From Prorocentrum cordatum (Eukaryota > Sar > Dinophyceae > Prorocentrales > Prorocentraceae): a stretch of 64,000 nucleotides of DNA. The position numbers and the translations under genes were made by a program. The first letter of the stretch is position 1, and each line of letters begins with the position of its first letter. This document shows positions 1 through 10,667 of this stretch, piece after piece. The notes below the pieces were generated by a model. That model saw only the letters and a program-made list of their open reading frames with translations, was not told the DNA's origin and made no database searches. Location: assembly GCA_963575745.1 (NCBI GenBank), contig CAUYUJ010019252.1, positions 56,001 through 120,000 of the forward strand, written 5' to 3'.

Positions 1-3000
1 CTGGCAGCCAAGCAGGACGCGGCGAAAGAGCAGCCGCCAGACGGCTCGGAGAATGCAGCGGGACAGTGGCGCCGCGAGGGTCTGGCTGGCGACGCCGCCA
101 GGCAGCAGGACGCCGCCCGGCGCGCCGTCCGGGGCATCGCGCGCCTCAAGGTGAACCGCGCAGAGTTTGACTCGCAGGCGCAAGCGCTGCAGTCCACGAA
201 CGTCGTCTACAAAGACAAGGATTACGACGAGGCGCTGGTTGCCCAGTGGTGCCCCAACCCGCTGATTCCTGAGGTGCCCCCGGTGGTGTTGGACAGCGTC
301 GTGGCCGTGCCGTTGGAGGATTCGCCCGGCGCCGTCGTGGCCGCGGGACCAGCCGACGCCACGGCGGCCGGGGCGCAGGATATGGAAGACGCAGACGTTC
401 AGGCGTGCAAGGAATCCCGGTACGTGAGCGCGTTCAGCGAGGAGGACATCCCGGGCGCGGCCGCCTCGGCGGGGGCCTTGGAGGTGACGGCGCTGATCAA
501 GCAGCTGGAGGAGCTGGACGCGACAGCGCAGCGCTCCGTGGCCAAGGAGACAGAGCACGCCATCGAGTCAGGCAGCGCGCTGCTGGACGAGGCGGGCAGG
601 GAGCGAGTCTTGCAGCTCTGCGAGTCCGTTCGAAACCGCGCTGCTCGGTTGTCGCGCCCGGAGCGGGAGCTGCGGCTGCAGGAGGACCTCGCGCGCGCCG
701 CGCTGGGCGAACCGGTCAGGCCTCGACAGGCGGGGGGGGCCGAGGCGACCATGGCGAACCTCGAGGTGACGCGCGGCACGGCGCCCCTGTCGCTGTTCGA
801 TTGGAAGGTGTGGACGCAGGCGCGCCCGAGCCTGTGGCGCTACGGCGACGCCGGTCACCTGGACCCGAAACGAACGGGGACCTACCCGCAGTTGCTCGCC
901 CACGAGTGGATCACGTGCCTGTGCATGCGGGAGGAGATGGAGTACACTCTGGACACCGACGAGGAGAAGCCGTACCGCGTGCGGGAGAACGACGACGATC
1001 CAGAGGTCAACCGGTTCGCGGCGGACTGGGTGTCGTTGCACATGTTCGCCACGTTGCACTTCTTGACGGAGCGCCACCAGTCCGCCTTCGCCTTCCTGAA
1101 GAACGGAGGCATGAAGTGGGCCGAGAAAGTGCAGCACCTCACGCCGGATGCCCTGGCGGCGGCCGCCCGCGCTCACGCGGGTGGCGGCGGCGTGGCGGCT
1201 TTGGCAAGCAACGCCAACGTGCCCAACGTGGTTCGGGACGCCCTGAACATCATGCAGATGGCCGTCGCGGACGTTGTCGGCACCGACGGACATCGGCGCC
1301 TCTGCCGCCACGAGGGGGTTGCCTACATGGCGCTCTTCGGGTGCCCCTTGATCTTCGCCACCCCGAACGTAGCGGACACGAAGCAGCCACTGTTCGTCAG
1401 GGTGGAGGGCCAGGAGATCCCGCTCGACGACCGGAGCATTCCAGGCCTGCGCAGCGACGTCATCCCAAAGTACCGAGACATGATGCGGCGCGTCGCCCAG
1501 GACCCGGTCGGCCAGACCGTGTGCTTCGAGCTCATCATGCGCCTCTTCTTCATCCACGTCCTCGGCGTCCGCCCCGAGTGCGTGGGCGGCCGCCGGCGCG
1601 GCGTTCCTCCCAGGAAACGCTGCTCCTGGGACTGGTGCACCGACGGCGTGGCGGCGTCCTCGACCGCCCCGGGGATCTTTGGGCCCGTGCAAGCTTTCCG
1701 CGGAGAGATCGAGGCGCAAGGTCGGGGATCGCTCCATCCGCACATCCTGGTGTGGTTGTGCGCCCTCTCGACGCGGCAGCTCGTGCACGTGCTCCGACGC
1801 CATCCTGCCGCTTTCCGAGAGCGCCTGGGCAAGTGGATGAGGGCGTGCGTCATGGCCGTGGAGAGCACCTGCCAGAGTTCCGTAGAGGTGTTGCCGCGGC
1901 GTTTCGGGCACGTCGACCAGCGCGTGGACCCGCTGCCATTCTCTGTCATCGAACGAGACCAGTCGCGCTTCGACGGGGGCAGCGAGCTGGACGCGCTCCG
2001 CGAAGAGAAGCAGGCGGGCGCGGAGCTGACCGAGGACCAGGAGACCTTCCTGGAGACCGAGGACCGGGACTCCTGGCTCCGGCCCGATCTGCCGTTGCGG
2101 GACGCCACAGGCCGCGAGTTGGCGCCGGGGGAGAAGGCACCGCCGCGGCCGTCCTCATACGGCATGCCCATCGATGCTTTCGCCGTGGGGAAATGCCCCG
2201 CGTACCGGCGGCGCGGCCTCGTGCAGCAAGACACCGGCGCGGGCGAGCCGGCGGCCCGCGGGGTTGTCCCAACGGTCTGCTCGGACGCGCCCGCGGCTCA
2301 GTCGGGGCAGCAAGGACTCGGCCAGACGACACTCGCCGCGGACGAGGAGGCGCCGCCCCCGCCGCCGCCCCCGCCAGGAACGGAAGAGAATCGTGAGGTC
2401 TGGGAGCGCCTCTTCTCGAGGGACGTCCGGGAGCTCGCCAAGGAGACGATGACGCACGTGTGCGGAGAGAGCTGCTACAAGTACTCGGGCAACAAGACCA
2501 CGAAGATCTGCCGCCACGGCTTCTACTACATCGTCACGCTTGCGGATTGGCGCAGGCGCAGGCGAGGGAAGCCTCTGCGGAACGCCATGTTCGTGGTGCG
2601 ATCCTCGACGCACGGCATGCAGGGTCGTCTGTTGCACTTCCAGCTCCACCCGTCTGAGTGCATTACCAACTACGCCGGCGCCGCGGCTGGACGCTTCAAC
2701 CTGGATGCGCAGGACCTCCGACGAGTCAGCGACCCCAAAGCGTGGTTGGACGAGGGCGAGGTGCTCCCGCACGTCGGCTCGCAACCCAAGCTGGGGTACA
2801 TGGGCACGTACGAGCTGGGCGATGCCGACGCTTACGTCAACCGCCCGGAGGTTCCGGAGAAGCCGCTCGCGTGGACGGACGACTGCTCGCCGGAGGAGTG
2901 GCGCGACATTATGCTGCAGTGCCAGACGGAGGACGCGGAGGGCGAGGACGCGGATGACGTGGACGCCGCGGACACCTTCGCGGACCAGCTGGAACTGGAT

Positions 3001-6000
3001 GCCCAGGCAGCGTTCAGCGACGGCCTGAACACGGGCTTCTACATCAACTCCTACACGACGAAGCAGTGCCCCAGCATGGAGGGCGTCCTCGTGGAGATGC
3101 GGCGCGGCCTGGAGCGGCTGCAGGCGCAGCGACAGGCGCAGCAGGACAAGATGAAGCTGGAGCTGCAGCAGCGAGGAGACGACCCCGAGAAGACTCTGTC
3201 CGCCGCCGACCGGAGAGCGCTCGGGGGTAAGTCCAAGTTCGGGGAGACGCTGGATCTGGTGAAGAATCTGTCCGCATCGTACCGCCGATGCTACTGGAAG
3301 AGCGGGCCAGAGATGCTGTTCCCGATCTTCTACGGCCACCTCACCTACGCGCCCCACCGCTGCTGGACGATCTTCATCAAGAAGGGCGTCTTCCTGGCGG
3401 CGGAGGCGTGGCGACGCGAGTACGGGCGCTCTCTCCGGCACAAGGCCAAGCAGGACGGGGGCCGCGCCCCGGTGCAGTACCTCGGGCGCGGCGTCGACCC
3501 GTACACTCTCGAGGGGTGGCGCGAGGAAAAGGACGACGACGGGCAGGCGGTGTACATGAGCCCGGAAGGCCAGCGCTTCCCGGATATCCTGACGCCCTAC
3601 GAGCACGACGTCGCGACCAAGGCGGCGCGCGACGCGCCCGATCATCGCCAGGTGGTGTCGTTCCTGGCGAAGTTCATGCAGGACATGGGCTGCGAGAGCG
3701 AGGAGGCCCCGAAGACGGGGGACGGCTTCCGCATCGTGAGGACCACGAGCACTCTGGACGACTGGCTGCACCGCGGCGACGACCCGGTCCTCAAGCACAT
3801 GAGTTTGCAGGTGTACGCCATGTGGGTCTACCGCTGCGAGAAGCCCGACGGCCTGTGGCGAGACAAGACCCGCGCGCAGCACCTGGACTTCGACTTCGCG
3901 CCGCACTACGCGCTGTACGCGACCCACAAGCAGCGCCTGGCCCCCGAGCTCCGCGTGCCCCTCTTCGAGGGCTTCACCATGCCGACGATGAACAAAGACT
4001 GCGAGACAGCATGCTTGTACAAGCAGTTGCTCCTGAGGCCGTTGGAGGTGGAGAACTCGGAGACGCCGGAGGACGAGCGCATGCTGCGGGCGTTCGCGCC
4101 CCTGATGGAGGCCCCCGGCGCGCCCCGTGACATGAATGTGCGCGGGTCAACCTGTTTCACGCGATCTTGGGCGCACTACGAGGCTCAGGCGGACGCGGAG
4201 GCCCGCGTCGCCGCGGCCCGCTTCCTCGCGCGGCACGAGTGGCCCTCGATCTGGGAGACACAGGAGGTGCAGGAGGAATTCTTCGCGCTGCACCAGGCGC
4301 GAGCGGAGGGTAAGGACGCGGAGGGCGACTCGCTGGACCCCGCCCACTGCCCCGACAGAGAGAAACCCAGGGCGACGGTGCACCAGTACGTCTCCATGAT
4401 AGCCATGCAGGTGGCGCCCAACCTCGAGGGAATCGCCCTGGCGCGCGAGGAGAAGAAACCCCGGCAGTACCAGAGCGACGCAGCAGTGCAGAGCGCGTAC
4501 CTCAAGGCGACCACCGGTGGAGGTGCCGGTCAGGACGAGGGCGCCGAGGCGGGCGAGGGCGTGGAGCACCCGGGCGCGCCTCCCAAGCGTGTCGGAGCAC
4601 ACTTCCAGCCGGTCCCGACGTGGGGCATCGACGGGGAGCAGGACATGGCGGACGTGCTGAACTTCGCGCACCGTAAGCGCCTCACGAGGTTGGCCAAGGA
4701 GCTCCTCGCGCTCCCGTGCATGTCCGAGGCGGCCCGCGAGGGCGCGGGTGCGCCCGAGCCGACGGAGGCCGCGACTGCTCCCGCGCCCGCGGCCGGGCAC
4801 CGACCGCCGGTGACCGCGGCGCGCGAGGAGAGACACGCCTGGGGAAACCTGCACGACGAACGCCTCCAGGACAATCGCGACGAGGAAGATGCAGGCGCTC
4901 CGGACGGCGAGGACGCGGGCGCAGGCGGCCTGGGCGGCGACCCCGCTGCGGCCAGTTTTGCCAGCAGCGTGTACTCAACGCCCAGCGCGTACATCGCCGC
5001 CCTGGTCGCTGGGTTGCCGGAGAACGAGAGACTCACGCGGGACCAGACGCTCTTCGTCGCCAAGTTCGCCAAGGCCTGCGACGACGCCTGGGAGGACGAC
5101 GTGCAGAAGAAGCCCTGGAGCGAGAGAAAAGTGACGCACTTGCTCCTGTTGGGCCAGGGCGGCTCGGGGAAGACGCACGTGGTGCAGAAGATCGTCTTCC
5201 CAGTGGTGGAGTATTTGTGGCCCTCGTCGGCGCAGGACAAGGGCGCCATGATGGTCGTGGCCTTCTCGAACGCGCAGGCGAAGAACATCTCCACGGAGAC
5301 GGTGAAGGCCAGAACGCTGCACAACGCCTGTGCCCTGCGAGTCCAGAAGTACATCAACGCGAAGATGAGACCGGGGAGCATGCAGAAGAGATTGCAGTGG
5401 TTGTGGGAGCACGTCCGCGTCCTGGTCATCGAGGAGGTGAGCATGGTGGCAGCTGCTCTGTACAACGCTCTGGACCTCCGCGCCTGCCACGGGCGCAGTG
5501 ACACGCACGACGTGCAGGAGTCCACCTACAAGAGGCCGCACCACCACTTCGGCCGCGTCCCCATCGTGTTGCACCTCGGGGATTTCCTGCAGCTGAAGCC
5601 CACCGGCAGCATCGGGCTCCTGACGGACGTGAACGAGCTCCTGGACGACGGGTCGTACAAGTACGCGGAGCCGCCGACGGTGGAGATCCAGCACGCCATC
5701 AGGGTATTCTCTCAGATCCCCTGCGTCTTCGAGCTGAAGGGCACGAAGCGCTTCGAGCCGGGGGACCCTCTGATCGCGTTCTTGGGCTACATGCGCGAGG
5801 GCAAGCGCTTCCCACCAGAGGTCTGGTCTGCCTGGGAGAAGACGTTGGCCTCTGACAACCACGGCGTCCTGGACCCTCGGCACCAGCACGAGAACTTTCG
5901 GCTCGGCTACGGCATGGGCATCTACTGGGAGACGCTGGCGAGGTGGATCAACACGCGCGCTCGTCGCGACGCGCGGCGCCTCGGCGTCCCCCTCGTTTTC

Positions 6001-6822
6001 CTGCAGGCCGTAGACGAGTGCGGCACGATTCAAGGCGAACCAGACGCAGGCCGGCGCCTCCTGAACGTCCCGAACATGCACAAGACGGGGGACATCCACG
6101 GCGTCTTACCGGCACACGTCGGCATGGAGGTCCGGTTCACGGCCGTGCAGGAGGAGCTGAAGAAGAAGTTGGGGCTCGTGCAGGAGCAACGGGCCACCAT
6201 CGTGTCCTTCGAGTTTCACGCAGACGACGAGCGGGACTACGAGGAGTGCGCGCCGGGCCAGCTCTTCCGCCCCCGCTTCCTACCGCAGGGAATCTGGCTG
6301 CATGTGCACGGCTTCCAGGAGTCCCCGATCTACAAGGAGGTCGCCGAGGTGCTGCTGCAGGGCACCGAGGGCGCTGACGACGACGGCGAGGCCCAGGCGC
6401 GGGCGAGGAGCTTGCTCATGTTCAGGCCCAGCGAGCAGGAGTTCACGTGGCAGAGCTCGGGGGCGCACACTGTGCGCCGCTCGGGATTCACGCTGACGCA
6501 CGCGTGCTACCTGACCTCCACGCTGTCGCAGGGCCAGACGCTGCGCAAGGGCGTCACCATCGACTGCCCCAGGGATGAGGACGCTGGCCGCACGGGCATG
6601 TCGGACGATATGTGGTGGCTGCACCTCTACGTCATGTTCTCCCGCGCCACGTGCATGCGGAACATGCTGATCCTGCGGCCGCCCGCGCGAGAGTTCCTGG
6701 AGCGCGGGCCGCCGGCGTCACTGCGGAAGGCGCTCCAGGAGTTCGACGAGAGAGCGGTGGACTCCAGGGCTGAAGCGGAGCAGCTCGCGGCAGAGCTGGG
6801 CTTCGTGCTGCCGCCCGCCTGA
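1..6822 (+). CDS. Helitron-like Rep/Pif1 helicase (5' partial)
   Basis: Frame 1 is open from the first base to a TGA ending at 6822 (about 2,273 codons), so the 5' end lies outside the window; the GTG at 151 is not a credible start. The product looks like the replication initiator-helicase of a rolling-circle Helitron transposon. An HUH nuclease-like motif, GRGSLHPHILVW, has His codons at 1735 and 1741, and CPAYRRR follows near 2190-2215, as in Helitron_like_N proteins. A Cys/His cluster lies near 2453-2530. The last third is an SF1B Pif1-type helicase: Walker A GQGGSGKTH (5152-5178), VLVIEEVSM near 5419-5446, HLGDFLQLKP (5572-5601) and the C-terminal YVMFSRATCMRNM near 6628. The frame has no stop or frameshift, unlike most genes here. 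The catalytic Tyr pair was not identified with confidence, nor were Helitron termini (5'-TC, 3' hairpin plus CTRR). A domesticated Pif1 paralogue is the main alternative. Confidence 0.8.
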   Translation: MAAKQDAAKEQPPDGSENAAGQWRREGLAGDAARQQDAARRAVRGIARLKVNRAEFDSQAQALQSTNVVYKDKDYDEALVAQWCPNPLIPEVPPVVLDSVVAVPLEDSPGAVVAAGPADATAAGAQDMEDADVQACKESRYVSAFSEEDIPGAAASAGALEVTALIKQLEELDATAQRSVAKETEHAIESGSALLDEAGRERVLQLCESVRNRAARLSRPERELRLQEDLARAALGEPVRPRQAGGAEATMANLEVTRGTAPLSLFDWKVWTQARPSLWRYGDAGHLDPKRTGTYPQLLAHEWITCLCMREEMEYTLDTDEEKPYRVRENDDDPEVNRFAADWVSLHMFATLHFLTERHQSAFAFLKNGGMKWAEKVQHLTPDALAAAARAHAGGGGVAALASNANVPNVVRDALNIMQMAVADVVGTDGHRRLCRHEGVAYMALFGCPLIFATPNVADTKQPLFVRVEGQEIPLDDRSIPGLRSDVIPKYRDMMRRVAQDPVGQTVCFELIMRLFFIHVLGVRPECVGGRRRGVPPRKRCSWDWCTDGVAASSTAPGIFGPVQAFRGEIEAQGRGSLHPHILVWLCALSTRQLVHVLRRHPAAFRERLGKWMRACVMAVESTCQSSVEVLPRRFGHVDQRVDPLPFSVIERDQSRFDGGSELDALREEKQAGAELTEDQETFLETEDRDSWLRPDLPLRDATGRELAPGEKAPPRPSSYGMPIDAFAVGKCPAYRRRGLVQQDTGAGEPAARGVVPTVCSDAPAAQSGQQGLGQTTLAADEEAPPPPPPPPGTEENREVWERLFSRDVRELAKETMTHVCGESCYKYSGNKTTKICRHGFYYIVTLADWRRRRRGKPLRNAMFVVRSSTHGMQGRLLHFQLHPSECITNYAGAAAGRFNLDAQDLRRVSDPKAWLDEGEVLPHVGSQPKLGYMGTYELGDADAYVNRPEVPEKPLAWTDDCSPEEWRDIMLQCQTEDAEGEDADDVDAADTFADQLELDAQAAFSDGLNTGFYINSYTTKQCPSMEGVLVEMRRGLERLQAQRQAQQDKMKLELQQRGDDPEKTLSAADRRALGGKSKFGETLDLVKNLSASYRRCYWKSGPEMLFPIFYGHLTYAPHRCWTIFIKKGVFLAAEAWRREYGRSLRHKAKQDGGRAPVQYLGRGVDPYTLEGWREEKDDDGQAVYMSPEGQRFPDILTPYEHDVATKAARDAPDHRQVVSFLAKFMQDMGCESEEAPKTGDGFRIVRTTSTLDDWLHRGDDPVLKHMSLQVYAMWVYRCEKPDGLWRDKTRAQHLDFDFAPHYALYATHKQRLAPELRVPLFEGFTMPTMNKDCETACLYKQLLLRPLEVENSETPEDERMLRAFAPLMEAPGAPRDMNVRGSTCFTRSWAHYEAQADAEARVAAARFLARHEWPSIWETQEVQEEFFALHQARAEGKDAEGDSLDPAHCPDREKPRATVHQYVSMIAMQVAPNLEGIALAREEKKPRQYQSDAAVQSAYLKATTGGGAGQDEGAEAGEGVEHPGAPPKRVGAHFQPVPTWGIDGEQDMADVLNFAHRKRLTRLAKELLALPCMSEAAREGAGAPEPTEAATAPAPAAGHRPPVTAAREERHAWGNLHDERLQDNRDEEDAGAPDGEDAGAGGLGGDPAAASFASSVYSTPSAYIAALVAGLPENERLTRDQTLFVAKFAKACDDAWEDDVQKKPWSERKVTHLLLLGQGGSGKTHVVQKIVFPVVEYLWPSSAQDKGAMMVVAFSNAQAKNISTETVKARTLHNACALRVQKYINAKMRPGSMQKRLQWLWEHVRVLVIEEVSMVAAALYNALDLRACHGRSDTHDVQESTYKRPHHHFGRVPIVLHLGDFLQLKPTGSIGLLTDVNELLDDGSYKYAEPPTVEIQHAIRVFSQIPCVFELKGTKRFEPGDPLIAFLGYMREGKRFPPEVWSAWEKTLASDNHGVLDPRHQHENFRLGYGMGIYWETLARWINTRARRDARRLGVPLVFLQAVDECGTIQGEPDAGRRLLNVPNMHKTGDIHGVLPAHVGMEVRFTAVQEELKKKLGLVQEQRATIVSFEFHADDERDYEECAPGQLFRPRFLPQGIWLHVHGFQESPIYKEVAEVLLQGTEGADDDGEAQARARSLLMFRPSEQEFTWQSSGAHTVRRSGFTLTHACYLTSTLSQGQTLRKGVTIDCPRDEDAGRTGMSDDMWWLHLYVMFSRATCMRNMLILRPPAREFLERGPPASLRKALQEFDERAVDSRAEAEQLAAELGFVLPPA
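2253..2275 (+). repeat. 23-bp repeat copy inside the Helitron ORF
   Basis: This segment starts GGCCCGCGGGGTTGTCCC and is identical over 23 bases to 6844-6866 downstream of the stop codon. Within the protein it reads AARGVVPTV and adds no stop codon. Confidence 0.75.
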
Positions 6823-6843
6823 GCGCCGCGGCGCGCGCGAGGA

Positions 6844-6964
6844 GGCCCGCGGGGTTGTCCCAACGGCCTGGCCCGCGGGGTTGTCCCGACGGCCTGCCCT
6901 CGCGCTCCGGCGGCCCGCGGGAGTGCCCCGCAGGCATGGCTGGCCCGAAGGGTTGACCCGACGG
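6844..6964. repeat. 23-bp repeat cluster in the 3' flank of the Helitron ORF
   Basis: Three clear copies of the 23-bp unit lie at 6844-6866, 6870-6892 (one change) and 6942-6964 (several changes). A weaker copy lies near 6912. The exact unit also lies in the upstream coding region at 2253, so the repeat ignores the coding boundary. Confidence 0.75.
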
Positions 6965-7360
6965 CTTCGCGATCTGGCCGTCGGCAAACGCGCGCGTTCT
7001 GACCGAGGCGGCGACGGCGCCGAGGAAAATCGACTTGCTTCCCCCGACCGGGGGGAAAGGGACGTGCACGTGGAAAAGAGGCAGGAGGAGGATGAGGACG
7101 GAAGGGGCATGGGGAGGGCGATGATGAGGAGGAGGTGGAGAGGAGGAGGAGGAGGAGGAGGAGGAGAAGGAGGGGGGGGGAAATAGAAGAAGAGGAAAAG
7201 ATGGCAGAGGAGAGGGCGATACGAGGGTGTTTGCCATGGCCGGGAGGAAAGGGATAAGGGAAAGCTAAACATATTATCATGTGGGGTCCTTCCGTCGGAG
7301 TAATTTTTGGTTTGGATGTTTCGTGGTCGCGCTTAGTTTTCATCTGGTCGAGCCCGCCGT
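6965..7360. other. Intergenic, purine-rich stretch
   Basis: No convincing gene. Bases about 7079-7197 are an imperfect GGA/GAG purine tract ending in a short G-run. The opposing ORFs here are compositional artefacts rich in Ser/Pro or Gly/Arg. Confidence 0.6.
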
Positions 7361-7366
7361 TGTTCC

Positions 7367-7387
7367 ACGGCCGTTTTGGCACCAGCG
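7367..7387 (+). other. Possible degenerate spliced-leader relic
   Basis: The core GGCCGTTTTGGCACCAG resembles the dinoflagellate trans-spliced leader, whose core is AGCCATTTTGGCTCAAG. I count 15 matches over 21 positions. Such relics mark genes that re-entered the genome from mature mRNA. It lies just upstream of the degenerate coding region that begins near 7400, which fits. The match is short and could be chance. Confidence 0.25.
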
Positions 7388-7504
7388 AAGTGGCCAGTGC
7401 CACTTTACTTTCGATTCGGGGAGTGTCTCAAGAAGAAGTCGGCAGCAGCGAGCGTGGGGCAGTCGTTGCAGTCGCGGAGACATGGCGGACAAACCCGCAG
7501 CGGA

Positions 7505-7640
7505 GCGCCCTGTGCCAAGAAGAAATCTCTGCCTCTGGCGAGGGTCGGCGCGCCCTGTGCCAAGAAGAAATCTCTGCCTCTGGCGAGGGTCGGAGCGTCC
7601 TGTGCCAAGATGAAATCTCTGCCTCTGGCGAGGGTTTTGG
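7505..7640. repeat. 45-bp tandem repeat, about 3 copies
   Basis: A 45-bp unit containing TGTGCCAAGAAGAAATCTCT followed by the GCCTCTGGCG motif repeats three times. Being 15 codons long, it keeps frame and would encode repeats such as CAKKKSLPLARVGAP in one frame. Confidence 0.75.
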
Positions 7641-7649
7641 CGCCTCTGG

Positions 7650-7973
7650 CGCATCTTGGAAAAAGGAAAAGCAGCGTCGCTTCCTCTGGCGCGCCCTGGA
7701 AAGGGGCGGGGGAAGCGCAGGGCGGGCGGTTCAGTCCCGCGAGGGCGCCGCGCGGATTGTGACCGAGGCGAGAAAGAGTTGGGAAAGAGCTCCTGGCGGC
7801 AAAATCTGGCTCTCGCGCCCGTCCTCAGGGGCCCGCTCCGACGCGGGGCGCTTCGCCAAGCGTTCTCTTTGCGCGAAGGCGTTCTGTATCAGATGCGATT
7901 TTCACCGACGTCGCAAGACGTGCTCGGCGCTACCTCTCCTGCCAAATGGTTCGTCGTGGCCGGCAGCAGGTGA
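7650..7973 (+). pseudogene. Degenerate ORF, unknown product
   Basis: A frame-3 ORF ends at 7973 after a protein-like stretch (FSLREGVLYQMRF, then DVLGATSPAKWFVV). The end, CAGCAGGTGAGCG, looks like a splice donor, so this may be the end of an exon instead of a protein terminus. It carries one or two copies of the plus-strand motif. No family recognised. It may belong with the frameshifted gene that follows. Confidence 0.25.
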
Positions 7974-8282
7974 GCGTCGCGGCCAGCGGGGTTTGGGTTG
8001 CCGAGTCTGCGCGAAGGCTGCGGCCGCAGGGCGCGCAAGCCCTGGCGGAAGGTTCTCCAAAGTTGCTTCCTTCCGGGCGCGCCCTTTGAGAGGCTTCCAC
8101 GCCAGATTCCAAGTGGAACAGCGTCAGAGGTCAGCAGCGCATCGACGCGCAGCGGGAGAGAAACAGGTTGAGAGATTTTGTGCAGAATTCTCGCCCAAGC
8201 CACTGCCTCTGGCGCGCGAAGAGTCTTCGCTGCCCCTGGCGTGCGAAGACTCTTCTTCATCGGGAAAAACGGGAGAAGTGGC

Positions 8283-10200
8283 GGCGGGAGACGCTGCGCT
8301 TCTGCGTGGAAGTGTACCATCGGCCGCGGAATGGAGGGATGCGTGGGCGATGCTCTCTGAGACGTCTTCGCAAGTGCGCTCGCGTGCGGCGGAAGCAGTT
8401 TCTGCGTAGACGACCCGACGGAGAACAGAATTCGGAAACGCAGGCGCAAGCAGCTCTGCGCGATGGCGGAGGTACTCCGCGTTGAAACCCGCGAGGTGCT
8501 TCGTAACGCCACGTCGGTATCCTTGTCCCTGGACGAGTCGAAGTGCCGCAATATTGTTCGACGTCGCGCTGACGTGCCTGCCCCCGGTGGCGGCGTCAGG
8601 GCTTCAGGCCATTGCCGCTCTGGCGCGCTCGGTGCCCTCGATTGCAGGAAGAGCCGCGCAGCGGAGTTCGAGGAGGACCGCGCCGCAACGGGGCGCGGCC
8701 GAAGAAAAACATTGCCTCTGGCGTGCGATGAGTCGCTCAAGTCGCATGTTCTGGAGACCGCCACCAGGATTGCAGCAGATGGTGCCGCGAAGGAGCGGCG
8801 AGCAGTGTTTCTCGCTGCTCGGGAACTCTTCCCAAACCTCCTGATAGCGATACGAGGCCCTGCGCATGCCGTGCGTCTCGCGAGCCAATCCTTGAATTGC
8901 GACGACGTGTTTGGCGAGGCGCGGCGCGAGCTGTTCGGTAACCGACACGCCCTGGCGCCAGACATAATGAACAGCGACAAGTGGCACAACCTATTCTTGG
9001 CCATTCAAGAGGACAACATCCTGCCTCTGGCGGAAGCTGGTCTTGGTCGCAAGCCCTTGCGAGCTGCCGTGCGGAGTCTATCGTTCGCCAAGCAACGGTT
9101 CGATTCCACGGCGGGGCCAGTCGGGGAGATTGCGCTGATGTTGTTGCCAGTGGCGACTTTGCTTGCTTACATCGCGTCTGACAAACGTCACGACAGCGAG
9201 CAGCGTGAGCGAGCCGCGACTTTGCTGAAAAAGCTGGACACTAAGTTTTGCATGGCTGTCGGCGTGTCCGCGGATTGGGGCATTTTTTGCAATTGGTTTT
9301 GCGCTTATTCGATGTTGCCAACCACGACATCGCGGCATCGCGTCTGCAGATCGATTGCATGGTGGAGACGCTTGACGCTGTCTTCAAGGAAGGTCGTGCG
9401 TTTCAAAGCATCAGGCTGGCTGCCCCTGGCGCCGCCGCCATGCAGGCTGCCGCTGGCGCCGCCGCCGCCAGCGCCGAACCGCTGCCATGCGTGGGCGCGC
9501 GCGGCGAGGCGCCCGGCTTCATCGCGACCACCGTGATGTCAAAGCTTCGGCGCAAGTATATTTTCTTGGCCGGTGGTAATCCAGCGTTGCCTCGTGAAGC
9601 ACGCAAGGAAGAGTTGCTCGAGAGATTGCAGAATGCGGCGATTTTGACAAGAAATCGGCTTCTTGCTGATTTTCCTCAAAATGACCTCCGCTCGGCATTG
9701 CCCACGTTCGATCGCCGCCTCGTTCGGGGGCGGTTCGGGGACCTGCCTTGTCTGAAGACGCGCAAGTCCATTCTCCGAGGCGTGAGGCAGGCAGCCGCGG
9801 CGCTCGGTTGCGACGAGGTGGCGGCCGCGCAGCAGTGCCAGGACGCCCTCCCACTCATGCTGCAGCACTTCTCTGCAGGCAAGCCGCTATCGGAGAAGAC
9901 CAACCAGGAAGCGTGGGCGTGTTTGCTGGACGACGCCTTCTGGCACGCTGCGTGTCCGAAGCGTTTGGTCGGCGGTTCTCGCGCCCTCCGCAAGCTCATC
10001 CGGTTTTATATTTCCAGGGGGGGGGGGGGGGGCGAGTGCGCAGTCGAGCGCGATTTCGCGTTCCTTCGGAGCGAGATGGTGGAACATCGCACGTCAAACT
10101 TAGACTTCCTCGACGGTTCCCTCGTCGCGAAACTTCTCGGTCCGCGAACCGCCGCTGAGTTCGAGGGTTCGCTGGTGCTAATTATGTCGCCCAGGGAAAA
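8283..10200 (+). pseudogene. Frameshifted gene, possibly hAT-like transposase
   Basis: Protein-like sequence moves between frames. Frame 1 to about 8400 contains SAAEWRDAWAMLSE. Frame 3 from about 8403 to 9300 contains DDPTENRIRKRR, SVSLSLDESKCR, RGPAHAVRLASQ and NSDKWHNLFLAI. Frame 2 from about 9300 contains DVANHDIAASRL and, after a G-run of 16 at 10017-10032, ECAVERDFAFLRSEM and DGSLVAKLLGP. The order (Asp-bearing strand, His-bearing segment, late ERDF segment) recalls hAT transposases with an RNase H fold and C-terminal dimerisation region, but no signature is exact. The second switch falls in a T-run near 9297. Motif copies at 8714 and 9023 read LPLA in frame. Another RNase H-fold transposase is possible. 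Confidence 0.3.
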
Positions 10201-10667
10201 GCTCGCGTCCTTCTCTGGAAAGTGCGCCTGCCACTGGCGGCAGCTCCACGGCGCGCGCTCTGGCCACGACAACCCCGCGGCCACGCGCGCGGCCAGTCTG
10301 AAGATTGCTGCTGCCAGAGGCGTCCTGCGCCGCGCCACTGTTGGCGTTCTCGCTGCTGCTCGCCTGGCCGCGCAGTGCAAGCGCGCGCGCTGCCAGTGCA
10401 GCGCTACATCCTGGCGCGGGCACGGATCGGAGCATCCGCTGGAGTGGCGACTTGCAGAAGTTTCATGGCCGATCCGTGCGCAACATCACTGGCGTCACGC
10501 AGGTTCGGGCGGCGCCAGGCGTCGTTTTTCTCAAGCCCCCGGGCGTTGATCTCGCCGCCTCTCGGGGCGCTCGCTTGGCGCCCGAGGGTCCATCGCCGCG
10601 CAGCCAGGTGGCGGTGCCCGCTGCCTCTGGCGCGATTGGGGAGATGCGACTGCGGGGCTCCTGAGAA

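Noticed and set aside
151-153. GTG at 151 as the start of the first gene
   Set aside because: The frame is open upstream to base 1, and GTG starts are not expected in a nuclear gene.
568-1911. Long minus-strand ORF inside the Helitron gene
   Set aside because: It is an antisense shadow of a GC-rich gene whose plus frame carries recognisable helicase and Rep motifs.
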